From Sediminicola luteus (GTDB lineage Bacteria > Bacteroidota > Bacteroidia > Flavobacteriales > Flavobacteriaceae), in assembly GCF_002514735.1 (NCBI RefSeq), contig NZ_NBWU01000004.1, positions 124,001 to 188,000 of the forward strand: a stretch of 64,000 bases of DNA, read 5' to 3'. The position numbers and the translations under genes are program-made. The notes under the pieces are model-generated. The model was not told the origin of the DNA. It saw only the letters and a list, made by a program, of their open reading frames with translations, and did not search any database. Of the stretch, positions 16,661 to 25,658 are shown piece by piece; the first letter of the stretch is position 1, and each line of letters opens with the position of its first letter.

Positions 16661-19066
16661 TTAAAATGCTTCCATTTCGGTTTCCTTACGCTCTATTTTT
16701 TCATAATTATTGAACCTATAGCTTAGATTTAAGGAAAGTACGGGCCCAATTGAAAATTGTTTTGAAGAATTATACAAAGTTGGGGTTTGTACAACGGAGG
16801 CCCTTGTTCCTGTGGCAAACACATCGCGTAACTGAAATGTAGCAGATAATCTACGATTGAAAAAATCATTCCTTACCCCCATATTTATAGTATAAAACTC
16901 TTTTTCTTCACCTTGAACTGAAACGGAAGGGGAGTAGTAACTACCATCTAATTGTAGTTTACAGTTTAAACCCAGGTAAAAAATATTACTAAACCTTAAG
17001 TTCCAATTAAAAGAGTTATCGCCAAGATTGCCCGATTCCTCTATCTCGCGTTTAATTCTATAATCGAATAGGTTACCACTAAGGTTGGCCTCCCACCATT
17101 TGATGACTTTTATGTTGTACATGGCTTCAAGACCAAGGGCAAAGTCAGTACCTATATTATCGGGTTTTGCTAAAATAACCCCTTCTTGATAGACTGAGCT
17201 TATACGATCGATTTTATTATGGGTTATGCGGTAATAGGTTTCCAACGAAAGTCGACTGTTTTTCCAGTTTCTAATGTAATTTACCTCAAAAGCGTCGATA
17301 TACTCGGGCAAAAGATCCGGATTACCTTGACGCACGTTAAAAAGATCGGACCAAGTAACAAAGGGCTCTAAATACCAACTTCTAGGCCTATTTATACGTC
17401 TGGTATAATTGGTCATTAACTGATTGTCGTCGTTTACATTCAGGGACAAATGTAGTGTTGGGAAAAAATCCAAGCGATCTACATTAAAGGTTGCAGGATC
17501 GGTCGAAGCCTTTATTTCCCTATAAGTATATTCTGAGCGCAATCCTAATTGATAGCCCCATTGCTCTTGTTGCCCCTTATATACCCCATATACCCCATAA
17601 ATGTCTCTTGAATAATCTATATCGTTACTTTTATCGGGTTGAATGGCGAATGCATTAGTATCTAAATCGTACTCATATATCCTAATATCATCAGTAATCT
17701 TTCTGAGTCTAATATGGCTTCCAGCTTCAAGTAGCGATTCATTGCGTAAGGGCAAGGTATAATCTAAACGAATTTCCCAGCCCCCACTTGGGCCCATCTC
17801 AGAATTTGAGAACCCACTTTCAATTTCCTTGGTATTTCCATTTCTTAAAAAAGTCGTATTTTCTTCATCATTATCACCAATACCATAGTTTACCTGAACC
17901 ATTAATTTCTCATTTTCCCTACTAAAATTATGGACGAAATTTCCAGTAAAATTGGTGTATATGCCCCCTCTTTTCCAATGACCGTCCGATAGCTCTATAA
18001 GCTGTGGTAACGCAGAATTTTGCGATGTAATATATTCTGCATTGGAATGGCCCAATGACCTTCTATACCCAATTCTACCCTCTAAAGAAAACGTATTATT
18101 GGCATTTAAGGTATAGTCCCATCCTCCTCTAAAACTCCACCCTTTACTTGTACGTTCTCCTAATCCGGAAGAAGCGATAGTAGTTTCGGTACCATTATCA
18201 GTTGTGCGCCTAAGGGCTTGTGATTCATTGGGGCTATTCCTTTCCCTGACTTCTGCACCTAAGAAGAAGTTAGATTTTTCTTTATTGTAATTGAGTAGAA
18301 AATCGCCACCGAAAGAGCCAAAAGACCCGGCACGTGCATTGATTAACCCAGATGTACCTTTGATTTTATTCTTCTTCAAGATCACGTTAACTATACCACC
18401 ACTACCATCGGGTTGGTATTTAGAAGAAGGATTGGTTATTATCTCTATGTTTTGAATATTGGAAGCCGGAATTTGTTGGAGCACCTCACTGGGTTCTAAA
18501 ACAGTAGGCTTTCCATCGATCAAGACTACAAAACTACTACTACCCCGTAACAAAACATTACCTTCTAAATCTACTCGAATAGAGGGAACGTTCTCTAAAA
18601 CTTCTACGGCGGTTAAAGAAGACGATGTGAGCTCTTTGGTTACCGAGACAACTTTTTTGTCAATTTTGTATTCTACCTCATTCGTTTGTGATAATACAAC
18701 AACCTCATCCAATTGTTCCCTATCTTCTTCTAAGAATATGGTTCCCAGGTCAATCGAATCGGAATTAATTTGAACATCTTTCAATAGTTTATGTGCAAAA
18801 CCAATAAATTCAATTTTAACATCATAGCTTCCATTTTCCAAGCCTCGCAGACTAAAATTACCATTGGTATCGCTTATAGTGCCTGTTAAAAACCCTGGAT
18901 CATCCTTTTTGGTTAGGCTTATAGTCGCATATTCTATAGGGGTCTGGGTTAGTTTGTCTTTAACATTACCCTTTATTTCACCTTTTCCGGCATTATCTGA
19001 ACCTGTGGCCTTAAAGGTTCCTAAAACCAATAAACATATAACGGCCCAAAACTTAATCAATTCCAT
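16661..19066 (-). CDS. Outer membrane beta-barrel receptor (TonB-receptor-like, OMP_b-brl_3 type)
   Basis: 801 residues: signal peptide (about 1-22), CarboxypepD_reg-like domain (about 31-110, with IEYATISLTKKDD), a plug-like domain (about 125-215, with LLRGSSSFVVLIDGKPT and IEIITNPSSKYQPDGSGGIVNVILKK) and a barrel. The ITNPSxKYxPxGxGGIxNIILKK motif marks the outer membrane beta-barrel family often encoded beside LytTR or ECF signalling genes and implicated in peptide or small-ligand uptake. It leads an operon with the kinase and regulator genes. The arrangement suggests ligand sensing coupled to gene control, but no TonB-box-like signalling domain is evident. Confidence 0.9.
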   Translation of the reverse strand: MELIKFWAVICLLVLGTFKATGSDNAGKGEIKGNVKDKLTQTPIEYATISLTKKDDPGFLTGTISDTNGNFSLRGLENGSYDVKIEFIGFAHKLLKDVQINSDSIDLGTIFLEEDREQLDEVVVLSQTNEVEYKIDKKVVSVTKELTSSSLTAVEVLENVPSIRVDLEGNVLLRGSSSFVVLIDGKPTVLEPSEVLQQIPASNIQNIEIITNPSSKYQPDGSGGIVNVILKKNKIKGTSGLINARAGSFGSFGGDFLLNYNKEKSNFFLGAEVRERNSPNESQALRRTTDNGTETTIASSGLGERTSKGWSFRGGWDYTLNANNTFSLEGRIGYRRSLGHSNAEYITSQNSALPQLIELSDGHWKRGGIYTNFTGNFVHNFSRENEKLMVQVNYGIGDNDEENTTFLRNGNTKEIESGFSNSEMGPSGGWEIRLDYTLPLRNESLLEAGSHIRLRKITDDIRIYEYDLDTNAFAIQPDKSNDIDYSRDIYGVYGVYKGQQEQWGYQLGLRSEYTYREIKASTDPATFNVDRLDFFPTLHLSLNVNDDNQLMTNYTRRINRPRSWYLEPFVTWSDLFNVRQGNPDLLPEYIDAFEVNYIRNWKNSRLSLETYYRITHNKIDRISSVYQEGVILAKPDNIGTDFALGLEAMYNIKVIKWWEANLSGNLFDYRIKREIEESGNLGDNSFNWNLRFSNIFYLGLNCKLQLDGSYYSPSVSVQGEEKEFYTINMGVRNDFFNRRLSATFQLRDVFATGTRASVVQTPTLYNSSKQFSIGPVLSLNLSYRFNNYEKIERKETEMEAF

Positions 19067-19435
19067 CTAATCAAACATTTCAGGCAAATTTGTAGCGCAA
19101 TCTAATGTACGCCAAAAGATAATGGTCAATGACATGGTTGTATGGGTGTACGATAATGTCCTAAGAATAAGTTTCAGCAGCCAGGCCTAAGGTTCTTAAC
19201 AATTTATGGCAGCCTCACCAACGAATAAACACTGTTACTAGCCACTAAAACGGTGGTAAGCGTAGTGCATACACAACTACAATATTGTAGTTCACCATTT
19301 TAGTTTTGTATTTCACAGAACCTGTGGCAATTTTAAAAAGTATAGGCCAGGTCATTACCGATTTTATTAAGATCCGATCACAGATTTAATAACGGAATAG
19401 GCATATGGCCAAGACATTCCCTCAAAAACAAACAT
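19067..19435. other. Divergent intergenic region of the receptor and phosphoesterase genes
   Basis: This 369-base AT-rich region must hold the promoters of the leftward receptor-kinase-regulator operon and the rightward phosphoesterase gene. An 18-bp perfect palindrome (19275-19292) and a TAGTTTTG box (19301-19308) matching TAnnTTTG on the plus strand lie in it. I see no small gene. Confidence 0.6.
19275..19292. promoter_or_regulatory. Perfect 18-bp palindrome, candidate operator
   Basis: AACTACAATATTGTAGTT reads the same on both strands, and its centre lies between the divergent receptor operon and phosphoesterase gene. It sits 8 bases upstream of the TAGTTTTG -7-like box at 19301-19308, where an upstream regulator or RNA polymerase -33 contact would fall. 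LytTR regulators usually bind paired direct repeats, so a different dimeric factor may be involved. Confidence 0.55.
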
Positions 19436-20554
19436 ATGTTTCATTTTACGATATTCATAGTTTTGATATTTGGAATAACCTACTTGTCATTTAGGCTAAT
19501 ATTACCCTTAAGGTTATCTAAGCAATTCGAGACGGCCGCATTATCCATTACCCTATTGCTGGGGTTATCTTACCCAGCTTACCAACAACTGGAATATTTA
19601 GACTACGCTTGGTTTAAACCTGTTGAAAAATGGAGTTATTTCTCGTTGGGTTTTATATCGCTATTATTTTGCATTACACTTTTAAAAGACCTAGCGTGGC
19701 TCTTGATCAAAATTTTTAAAAAGAAATTGATTTCAGAAAAATGGAAAAAAGGGCTTCTATTTTCTGTACCGATTATTTCTTTGGCACTATCGATACTTGG
19801 GTATTCGGCAGCCTTAACGCCCTACATTATAGAAATTCAAATACCTATTTCTGCCAACAACTTTAAAGACTTAACCATAGTACAATTATCCGACATTCAT
19901 TTGTCTAGGGCCAAAAACCGAAACTGGTTTCCAAAAGTGGTTGAAACCGTAAACCGCCAAAAAGCTGACATTATCGTTATTACTGGGGATTTTGCGGATA
20001 TGGTGCTACCAGACGAAGATAATATTTTGGATGATTTTGGTAGGTTAAAGGCCAAATATGGCGTCTTCGGTGTTTTAGGAAATCATGAATATTATGGGGG
20101 ACAGGTTAAAGAATGGTCCGAAAAGCTCAATGCGCTGGGAGTGTCGATGCTAGAAAACGAGCATAAGATCATAGATCATAAAGGAAGCCAAGTTTTATTG
20201 GCGGGTGTTACCGATTATATTGCGGAAAGCAGGGATTTACCAATTCCCGATATTACCAAAGCCCTTTCATGTGAATCGCCGGCTTCTATTAAAATACTTT
20301 TATCCCACCAAGCTAAAAACCTAGAGTTTGCTTCAATGTCTGGGGTAGACCTACAATTATCTGGCCTTACACATGCCGGCCAATTTTTCCCATTTAACCT
20401 CTTAATTGGCTTCGCACATAAATATGTTAAAGGGCTATATAAAATAAATAATATGTACCTCTATATAAACCAAGGTACTGGTTATTGGGATATTCCCAAC
20501 CGTTTGGGCACCCAATCGGAAATCACCTTATTCACTTTAAAATCAAATAATTAA
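19436..20554 (+). CDS. Membrane-anchored metallophosphoesterase with a substituted metal ligand
   Basis: YkuE-like calcineurin-type phosphoesterase of 372 residues. Four N-terminal membrane helices (about 4-20, 34-48, 66-92, 107-128) precede the catalytic domain. Motifs are DIH (153-155), GDF (184-186), GNHE (215-218) and SHQ (290-292). The final metal-binding motif, normally GHTHGGQ, reads GLTHAGQ (310-316): His311 is replaced by Leu. This loses a usual metal ligand, so activity may be changed or lost. YkuE relatives hydrolyse phospholipid-type substrates such as UDP-diacylglucosamine, but the substrate here is not assignable. It is divergent from the receptor operon. Confidence 0.87.
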   Translation: MFHFTIFIVLIFGITYLSFRLILPLRLSKQFETAALSITLLLGLSYPAYQQLEYLDYAWFKPVEKWSYFSLGFISLLFCITLLKDLAWLLIKIFKKKLISEKWKKGLLFSVPIISLALSILGYSAALTPYIIEIQIPISANNFKDLTIVQLSDIHLSRAKNRNWFPKVVETVNRQKADIIVITGDFADMVLPDEDNILDDFGRLKAKYGVFGVLGNHEYYGGQVKEWSEKLNALGVSMLENEHKIIDHKGSQVLLAGVTDYIAESRDLPIPDITKALSCESPASIKILLSHQAKNLEFASMSGVDLQLSGLTHAGQFFPFNLLIGFAHKYVKGLYKINNMYLYINQGTGYWDIPNRLGTQSEITLFTLKSNN

Positions 20555-20639
20555 CACAAAACCATAATCTATAAGAATACACTTTTAATTTTCTTTTACA
20601 AACAACTAAGCAATTAATAGAAACACATAAAATAAAACG

Positions 20640-21137
20640 ATGAAAAAAACAGTACTTACCCTAGTAACCCTAGTAATGGCCATATATCTGGGTGTGGCCC
20701 AAAAAGGCCCGACACTAAAATTCTCTAAAGCCACCATTCCCGGAAAATGGAAGGTTGAATCGTGTAAAAAAGAGAGTGGCGAGACGAATTATGCAAAGGA
20801 CAGTATTCTTTGGACTTTTGGACAAAACGGAGTTGCCGAAATTGAAGGTGCCGGTTTACCCCAAATGAACGATTATTACGACGTTAGCTATATGATGTTT
20901 AATCGTGACATGATTATTATTTTAATGAGGGAACTAAAAACCGTAGCTAAATTTACCTGGCAAAAATTTGTGGTACGGGAGATCTCGGAAGATGGGAATA
21001 CATTATTTCTGGGAAATGTTAGTGATACATTTCTATACAAACTAAAACGGGTATCCGATAAGAATGAAACAGTAGAGGTAAAAAAAGATATGACTAGAAA
21101 AGATAGTAAGTATACCAAATACAAAAAAGGTAGTTAA
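20640..21137 (+). CDS. Small secreted lipocalin-like protein
   Basis: 165 residues with a signal peptide (MKKTVLTLVTLVMAIYLGVAQ). The beta-rich core begins IPGKWKVESCKKESGE and includes the strand SILWTFGQNGVAEIEG, a layout like the lipocalin-like proteins of Bacteroidota, in which a GKW motif opens the barrel. The C-terminus is very basic and charged (DMTRKDSKYTKYKKGS). It lies 85 bases after the phosphoesterase gene and directly abuts the next membrane protein gene. Family assignment is tentative and no function can be given. Confidence 0.65.
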   Translation: MKKTVLTLVTLVMAIYLGVAQKGPTLKFSKATIPGKWKVESCKKESGETNYAKDSILWTFGQNGVAEIEGAGLPQMNDYYDVSYMMFNRDMIIILMRELKTVAKFTWQKFVVREISEDGNTLFLGNVSDTFLYKLKRVSDKNETVEVKKDMTRKDSKYTKYKKGS

Positions 21138-21587
21138 ATGGCTATGAAACCATCATCCGTATTAATCCAAAACACACTTCTTTTTTTAACGATTCTTTTT
21201 CTAACCATAGGAATTATCGCATTTTTAATACTGCTTGTCCAGTTTGGTAAAGGCGGGGTTTACACCTCTCCTGAAATTACTTTTTTTGAATTCATCGTAT
21301 CGCTAACTGCATTGGTTATAAACCTAGTATTTGGAGGTATTTGTTTTGGACACTATACCCTATTGGCCAAAAAGCATCAATTTCAATATAAAGTACAGGA
21401 GTTTTTAAAATATCTTGGAATAGTTACATTTTTATTAGCCATTGGCATAACCTATTTTATTGGAGATTTATTCTGGGGAAAACCTTTAATAACAATAAGG
21501 ATTTTAGCCGCCTTCTTATTTACCGCTGTATTCGCCATACTATGTTTTTCCTTAAGTAAACAAATTGAAAATGAATACATGACTTAA
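21138..21587 (+). CDS. Four-helix membrane protein of unknown function
   Basis: 149 residues with hydrophobic helices at about 12-36, 49-70, 88-105 and 118-138. The ATG immediately follows the stop of the lipocalin-like gene, so the two are almost certainly expressed together. Composition is AT-rich, as across the whole 14.9-21.6 kb locus. No family was recognised and no charged or catalytic motif stands out. Confidence 0.68.
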   Translation: MAMKPSSVLIQNTLLFLTILFLTIGIIAFLILLVQFGKGGVYTSPEITFFEFIVSLTALVINLVFGGICFGHYTLLAKKHQFQYKVQEFLKYLGIVTFLLAIGITYFIGDLFWGKPLITIRILAAFLFTAVFAILCFSLSKQIENEYMT

Positions 21588-21698
21588 AAAACACTGGCGA
21601 AACTACAAAACGAAACAACAAAAGCTGTCTGGTATTACTTTATAAGGCATAATCCGTCGAGGACCAATATCTCTGAAAACAAAGGAAATGTATACCTC

Positions 21699-22703
21699 TT
21701 AGGAAAACGGAATCCCATAGTCCGAAATTTCCGGGCTGGGCCTATTCCCCAAAGGTGCCAAAGGCATTCCCGTGGCTTCCGGTGAAGGGGCTACCCATTG
21801 GCTTTTGGTACCCTGAAGCTCCATTTTCCCTCGGGGATCTAATCGTACAAAAGCGAACAAAGCATCTTGGTAGGTGGCCATTTGCGATAAATATTTATGC
21901 TTTTCATATAGAGCCTTCGGAAAACGTTCGGTATTCTTATAGGCCGGGGCCATCCAATGGTACGAGGCACTGTTCACTTCAATATAATCGATACCATTCA
22001 GTTGATGATGGAAATCGATATGGTTATGTCCGTTTAAACAACAGACGATCTTTTCGGAATGTGCCTCCAAGAGTTGTTGTACCTGCAGCCTGTTTTTAAC
22101 CCCCCATTCATAATGCCATAGACTTTGATGCGAAAACACCAATGTAGGTAATTCGTTTTGCGCAAGATCTTGGGCCAGCCACTTCAACTGGGCCTCGTCG
22201 ATAAAAGTGCGGTATTTACCATCGATATAAAAATTGGCCTTTTCGTAATCTATATAGGTACCATCCTTATAAAGAAAATTGGCATCGAGCACGATAAAAT
22301 GGAAGCCGTTTTGGTCAAAAGAATAATAAGGTTGGGGCATTTGCCAATAGGCCAACATTTCGGTTTTGGAGTGGGCATCCATATCATGGTTGCCCAAAAC
22401 ATGGTACTTAGGCCCTTTGAATTGGTTCCAAATGGCCATAAACCCATCATTCTCAGGCTTGGCCATACAAAAATCCCCCAATTGGATTATAAAATCAACC
22501 TCCCGTGCCTGGGCCTCTTTTATAAAACTTGCCAAACGGGCATCGGCATCGGGCATAAGGTCTTTATGCACATCGGTGATAATACCGAATTGCAGGTCCC
22601 GGGCCCCTGTTTGGGACTTCGGCGTAAAAGAAAGTTGGGTAGTGGGTAATAACATAGCGCCGATTCCCTTACTCACAGTGGTGGAAAATTTCCTTCTATC
22701 CAT
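21699..22703 (-). CDS. Exported calcineurin-like phosphoesterase
   Basis: 334 residues. The N-terminus DRRKFSTTVSKGIGAMLLP looks like a Tat signal (twin arginine then hydrophobic stretch). Catalytic motifs of the metallophosphoesterase family are all present: GIITDVH, QLGDFC, LGNHD, FSHQS and NGHNHID. The closest recognised type is the periplasmic purple-acid-like or alkaline-phosphatase-like group with N-terminal DxH. The gene lies just downstream of the EEP hydrolase gene (48 bases) on the same strand. Together they look like a secreted phosphodiester or phosphate-scavenging pair (inference). Confidence 0.87.
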   Translation of the reverse strand: MDRRKFSTTVSKGIGAMLLPTTQLSFTPKSQTGARDLQFGIITDVHKDLMPDADARLASFIKEAQAREVDFIIQLGDFCMAKPENDGFMAIWNQFKGPKYHVLGNHDMDAHSKTEMLAYWQMPQPYYSFDQNGFHFIVLDANFLYKDGTYIDYEKANFYIDGKYRTFIDEAQLKWLAQDLAQNELPTLVFSHQSLWHYEWGVKNRLQVQQLLEAHSEKIVCCLNGHNHIDFHHQLNGIDYIEVNSASYHWMAPAYKNTERFPKALYEKHKYLSQMATYQDALFAFVRLDPRGKMELQGTKSQWVAPSPEATGMPLAPLGNRPSPEISDYGIPFS

Positions 22704-22751
22704 TTCTTATTTCATTGTTTGATACTCCATTTATTCCTTGAAACCAGTTAA

Positions 22752-23795
22752 CTATTCCACCCTAAAATGGGTCAAAACCGCACCATGATCAGAAGGGAAC
22801 AACGGAAATCGTTGGGTGTTATCTTGAAAATGTCGGGTAATGGTTCGTGATTCCATAACCTGTATTTTGGTGCCGGTGGCAAAAATATAGTCGATACGCG
22901 TATACGGGTTTTGATATTCGGGCGATGGGTGTTCGGCCACGGGCATAAAACCTTCCCCGGACACATAGGTATAGTCGGTACCCACGGTGGTCCAGGTATA
23001 ACCCAAATTATCTTCATTAATCACTGGGTGAACCGACCTATACGTATCCCTAAAACCTAGATCGGCCATGGCCATGGAAGTTTCGGCCTCTAAAATCCTA
23101 CCATAATTCAGCTTTCGTTTCCGGGTGGCTTCGGTATAATCTAAATGGGAAACACAATTAAAATCGCCTGCGACGATCAATGGAACCATATCTCTTCGCT
23201 GCCAATCTTCTTTAAACTCTTTATGGTCCAACAACTGCTTCAAATGGTGGTAACGTACCGTATCGCCAGCATTAAATACCGAGTCGGACACCTTTTTATT
23301 CTTAATCTCCACAATATGTCTGCCTTCACTGGTAAGCCAAATATTGTACACCCGAACCTTGCTCCCGTTAGGTAAATTTACCGAAGCAGCGATAAAGGAA
23401 AAGGGGGATAGCCCATGAAGTGTTCCGAAATCTACGAGTTCGTAACGGCTAAAAATACATAGGTTGGCATCCGGTTTTGGGGTGTAATAATAAAACCCCA
23501 GGCTTTTGGCAATGTCGGCTGCCGAACCATAAGCCTCGGTCATGGTAACGATATCGGCCCCACTGTGTTTAATAATATCGATTACGCGTTGCCTGGCACT
23601 AACACCTTCAATTTCATATTTAGGTTCCAAATTCAGTTTACCCCAGATATTCCAGGTCATCACTTTAAGCTCAACAGCCTGTTTCTGTTGGGATTGGGCA
23701 GAAATATGCGTGTAATCTGGCCATCCTATAAGAAATCCAATAGTCAATAGTAGCTGTATACAGAGTGTATTTTTATTAAAAGTCAAAGTTTTCAT
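22752..23795 (-). CDS. Secreted endonuclease/exonuclease/phosphatase-family hydrolase
   Basis: 347 residues with a signal peptide (about 1-34, ending HISAQ) and an EEP domain. The landmark residues are visible: MTWNIWG (Asn), DIVTMTEAYG (metal Glu), AGDFNC (Asp, Asn) and the final SDHGAVLTHF (Asp-His pair). Members cleave phosphodiesters in DNA, sphingomyelin or inositol phosphates, and the extracellular location fits nutrient scavenging. The gene is the first of a two-gene unit with the phosphoesterase at 21699. Substrate not assignable from sequence. Confidence 0.87.
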   Translation of the reverse strand: MKTLTFNKNTLCIQLLLTIGFLIGWPDYTHISAQSQQKQAVELKVMTWNIWGKLNLEPKYEIEGVSARQRVIDIIKHSGADIVTMTEAYGSAADIAKSLGFYYYTPKPDANLCIFSRYELVDFGTLHGLSPFSFIAASVNLPNGSKVRVYNIWLTSEGRHIVEIKNKKVSDSVFNAGDTVRYHHLKQLLDHKEFKEDWQRRDMVPLIVAGDFNCVSHLDYTEATRKRKLNYGRILEAETSMAMADLGFRDTYRSVHPVINEDNLGYTWTTVGTDYTYVSGEGFMPVAEHPSPEYQNPYTRIDYIFATGTKIQVMESRTITRHFQDNTQRFPLFPSDHGAVLTHFRVE

Positions 23796-23879
23796 TAGTT
23801 GGGTTGGCCCCTGTTTTCTAAAGCCCTCAAGATAGCATTTAAAGTGTTATGGGTATAGTCTAAAATGGAATGGTTATAC

Positions 23880-23887
23880 TATTTTTG
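23880..23887 (+). promoter_or_regulatory. -7 promoter element of the cyclase gene
   Basis: TATTTTTG matches TAnnTTTG and lies 47 bases upstream of the ATG at 23935. No certain -33 element. Confidence 0.4.
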
Positions 23888-23934
23888 AAGTAGCTATCCG
23901 ATTTTTACGTTAAACGTTACAAGACCTTTTAATT

Positions 23935-25008
23935 ATGCATTTTTCGTGGAAGGAATTTTTGCGGTTTCTCTGGCAATCAGTACTCTTTTGGACCTTTGCG
24001 TACTTGTTTTTCGAAATGATGCAACTCAATGGCCCCGAGGTATATGGTAGCCAAAACCGGGTGGCTGCAAAACTGACTTGGTGGGATCGTTTAAAGATCA
24101 GTGTCTTGGCCGGAGGCACCATGGGATCTCTTTATGCTATAATCGAATATGGCTTTCAGTTGTATTTGGTACAGCGTTTTCCCCTGTGGAAACTTACCTT
24201 GAGTAAAATTCTGGTGTATTTTGTCGTTTTGGTCATTTTTTTCTCAGGCTTTCTTTCCCTGATGGATGACTATATAAACATGCCCATAGAGATAAAGATC
24301 GGTTGGTGGCGCCAAAGCGAAGTGTTTTGGGTGGGCATTCTATTCTTTATGGTGGCCTCCTTCGTTTTTGAACTCATCCGGATCATCAACAACAAATTTG
24401 GGCCCGGGGTCTTTTACAAATTGATGATGGGGAGTTACCGTACCCCCAAGGAGACCAAACGGATCTTTTTGTTCATCGACCTTAAATCATCCACGGAAAT
24501 CGCGGAACGCCTAGGGCATTACAAATACAGTAGGTTTATTCAAGATTGTTTTCTTGACCTGAATGCGGTCTATCAGAAATTCGATGCGGATATCTATCAA
24601 TATGTTGGCGACGAGGCCGTATTGACTTGGGCCTACGACTCCGGTCTAAAGGATAATAATTGTGTGGCCTTATTTTTTGCCTTTAGGGAACAAATCGAAA
24701 CTCGAACCAACTATTACCAAAAAAAATATGGGACCATCCCAGTATTTAAAGCAGGCCTACATGGTGGCACCTTGATTGCGGCAGAGGTAGGGGGTACCAA
24801 AAGGGACCTGGCCTATCATGGCGATGTAATCAATACTACAGCCCGTATACAGGCCAGTTGCAATGGTCTTGGAGTCTCTTTTTTAATTTCTGATGAAATG
24901 CTGGCCCATTTAGCTTTGGGTCCGGAGTTCAAAATCGAATCCCTAGGAAGTCAATCGCTTCGGGGGAAGCAGAAAAATATGGACCTCTCGGCCTTATCGC
25001 TACAGTAA
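23935..25008 (+). CDS. Membrane-bound class III adenylate/guanylate cyclase
   Basis: 357 residues. About four membrane helices occupy residues 10-32, 56-76, 90-110 and 130-150. The catalytic domain starts near 170. The two metal-binding Asp residues are visible in LFIDLKSST (Asp182) and YVGDEAV (Asp226), and the transition-state region is DVINTTARIQASC. These support a functional cyclase making cAMP or cGMP. The purine-specifying residues cannot be fixed without an alignment, so the nucleotide is uncertain. The gene stands alone and converges with the TetR gene 21 bases downstream. Confidence 0.88.
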   Translation: MHFSWKEFLRFLWQSVLFWTFAYLFFEMMQLNGPEVYGSQNRVAAKLTWWDRLKISVLAGGTMGSLYAIIEYGFQLYLVQRFPLWKLTLSKILVYFVVLVIFFSGFLSLMDDYINMPIEIKIGWWRQSEVFWVGILFFMVASFVFELIRIINNKFGPGVFYKLMMGSYRTPKETKRIFLFIDLKSSTEIAERLGHYKYSRFIQDCFLDLNAVYQKFDADIYQYVGDEAVLTWAYDSGLKDNNCVALFFAFREQIETRTNYYQKKYGTIPVFKAGLHGGTLIAAEVGGTKRDLAYHGDVINTTARIQASCNGLGVSFLISDEMLAHLALGPEFKIESLGSQSLRGKQKNMDLSALSLQ

Positions 25009-25029
25009 TAATAGCAGTTGGAAGAAAGC

Positions 25030-25608
25030 TTATACTTCGCCTTCCTTGAATAATTCTATAGTTCGGGCGATTACCGAATCGAACTTTTCCCAAGTGGCTT
25101 CGTCACTTAAATCGGTATTGATAAAGTATTTGTTGAACTTGGAAAGCAGGGTAAAATAGACATAACCCCCTATCATTAGGTTCAGGGCTTGGGTCAAAGA
25201 GGTATCTTTCCCGTTCATGGGAAAAGCTTTGCCGATTTGGGCATTGGTAAATTTAAAGAGGTCTTTGGTATGTTCGTTATTCTCTAAGAGTTGCCATCTT
25301 AGAATTTCTTGGCTAAGGGCATTTTCTCGCAATTCCTTGGTACCTTTTTGGGTAAAGATCTTTAGGGCATCGAGGCTACCTTCCTGTTCTTGATCTATAT
25401 CTAAAATAGTTTTGAAAAAATCCCCTTTTTGGGCGTATTGCAACAACAGGCCTTTGAGTCCGCCAAAGTAACGGTATATCAACTCTTTCGATACCCCAGC
25501 CGTTTTAGCGATGGCATTGATACCCACCCCTTGTGGTCCGCGTTCTTCCAAGACTTTTAAAAAAGCCTGATAAATCTTCTCTTCCGTTGCCGCCCTATCT
25601 TTTTTCAT
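25030..25608 (-). CDS. TetR-family regulator, probable control of fatty acid oxidation
   Basis: 192 residues with an N-terminal TetR HTH (about 8-55: ATEEKIYQAFLKVLEERG, then VGINAIAKTAGVSKELIYRYF) and a helical ligand domain. It lies 50 bases downstream of the transglutaminase gene on the minus strand and about 860 bases from the promoter of the divergent beta-oxidation operon. Ligand-responsive TetR regulators that bind acyl-CoAs commonly control such operons, so that role is the natural guess. The imperfect dyad at 26426-26441 is a candidate operator. Confidence 0.88.
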   Translation of the reverse strand: MKKDRAATEEKIYQAFLKVLEERGPQGVGINAIAKTAGVSKELIYRYFGGLKGLLLQYAQKGDFFKTILDIDQEQEGSLDALKIFTQKGTKELRENALSQEILRWQLLENNEHTKDLFKFTNAQIGKAFPMNGKDTSLTQALNLMIGGYVYFTLLSKFNKYFINTDLSDEATWEKFDSVIARTIELFKEGEV

Positions 25609-25658
25609 ACAAAATGCTCCCTACTTAGTTATGCTCAATCCCATGATTTCGGACAAAA

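Noticed and set aside
21588-21698. Small gene or RNA between the membrane protein and phosphoesterase genes
   Set aside because: No start-to-stop frame of note and no stable stem.
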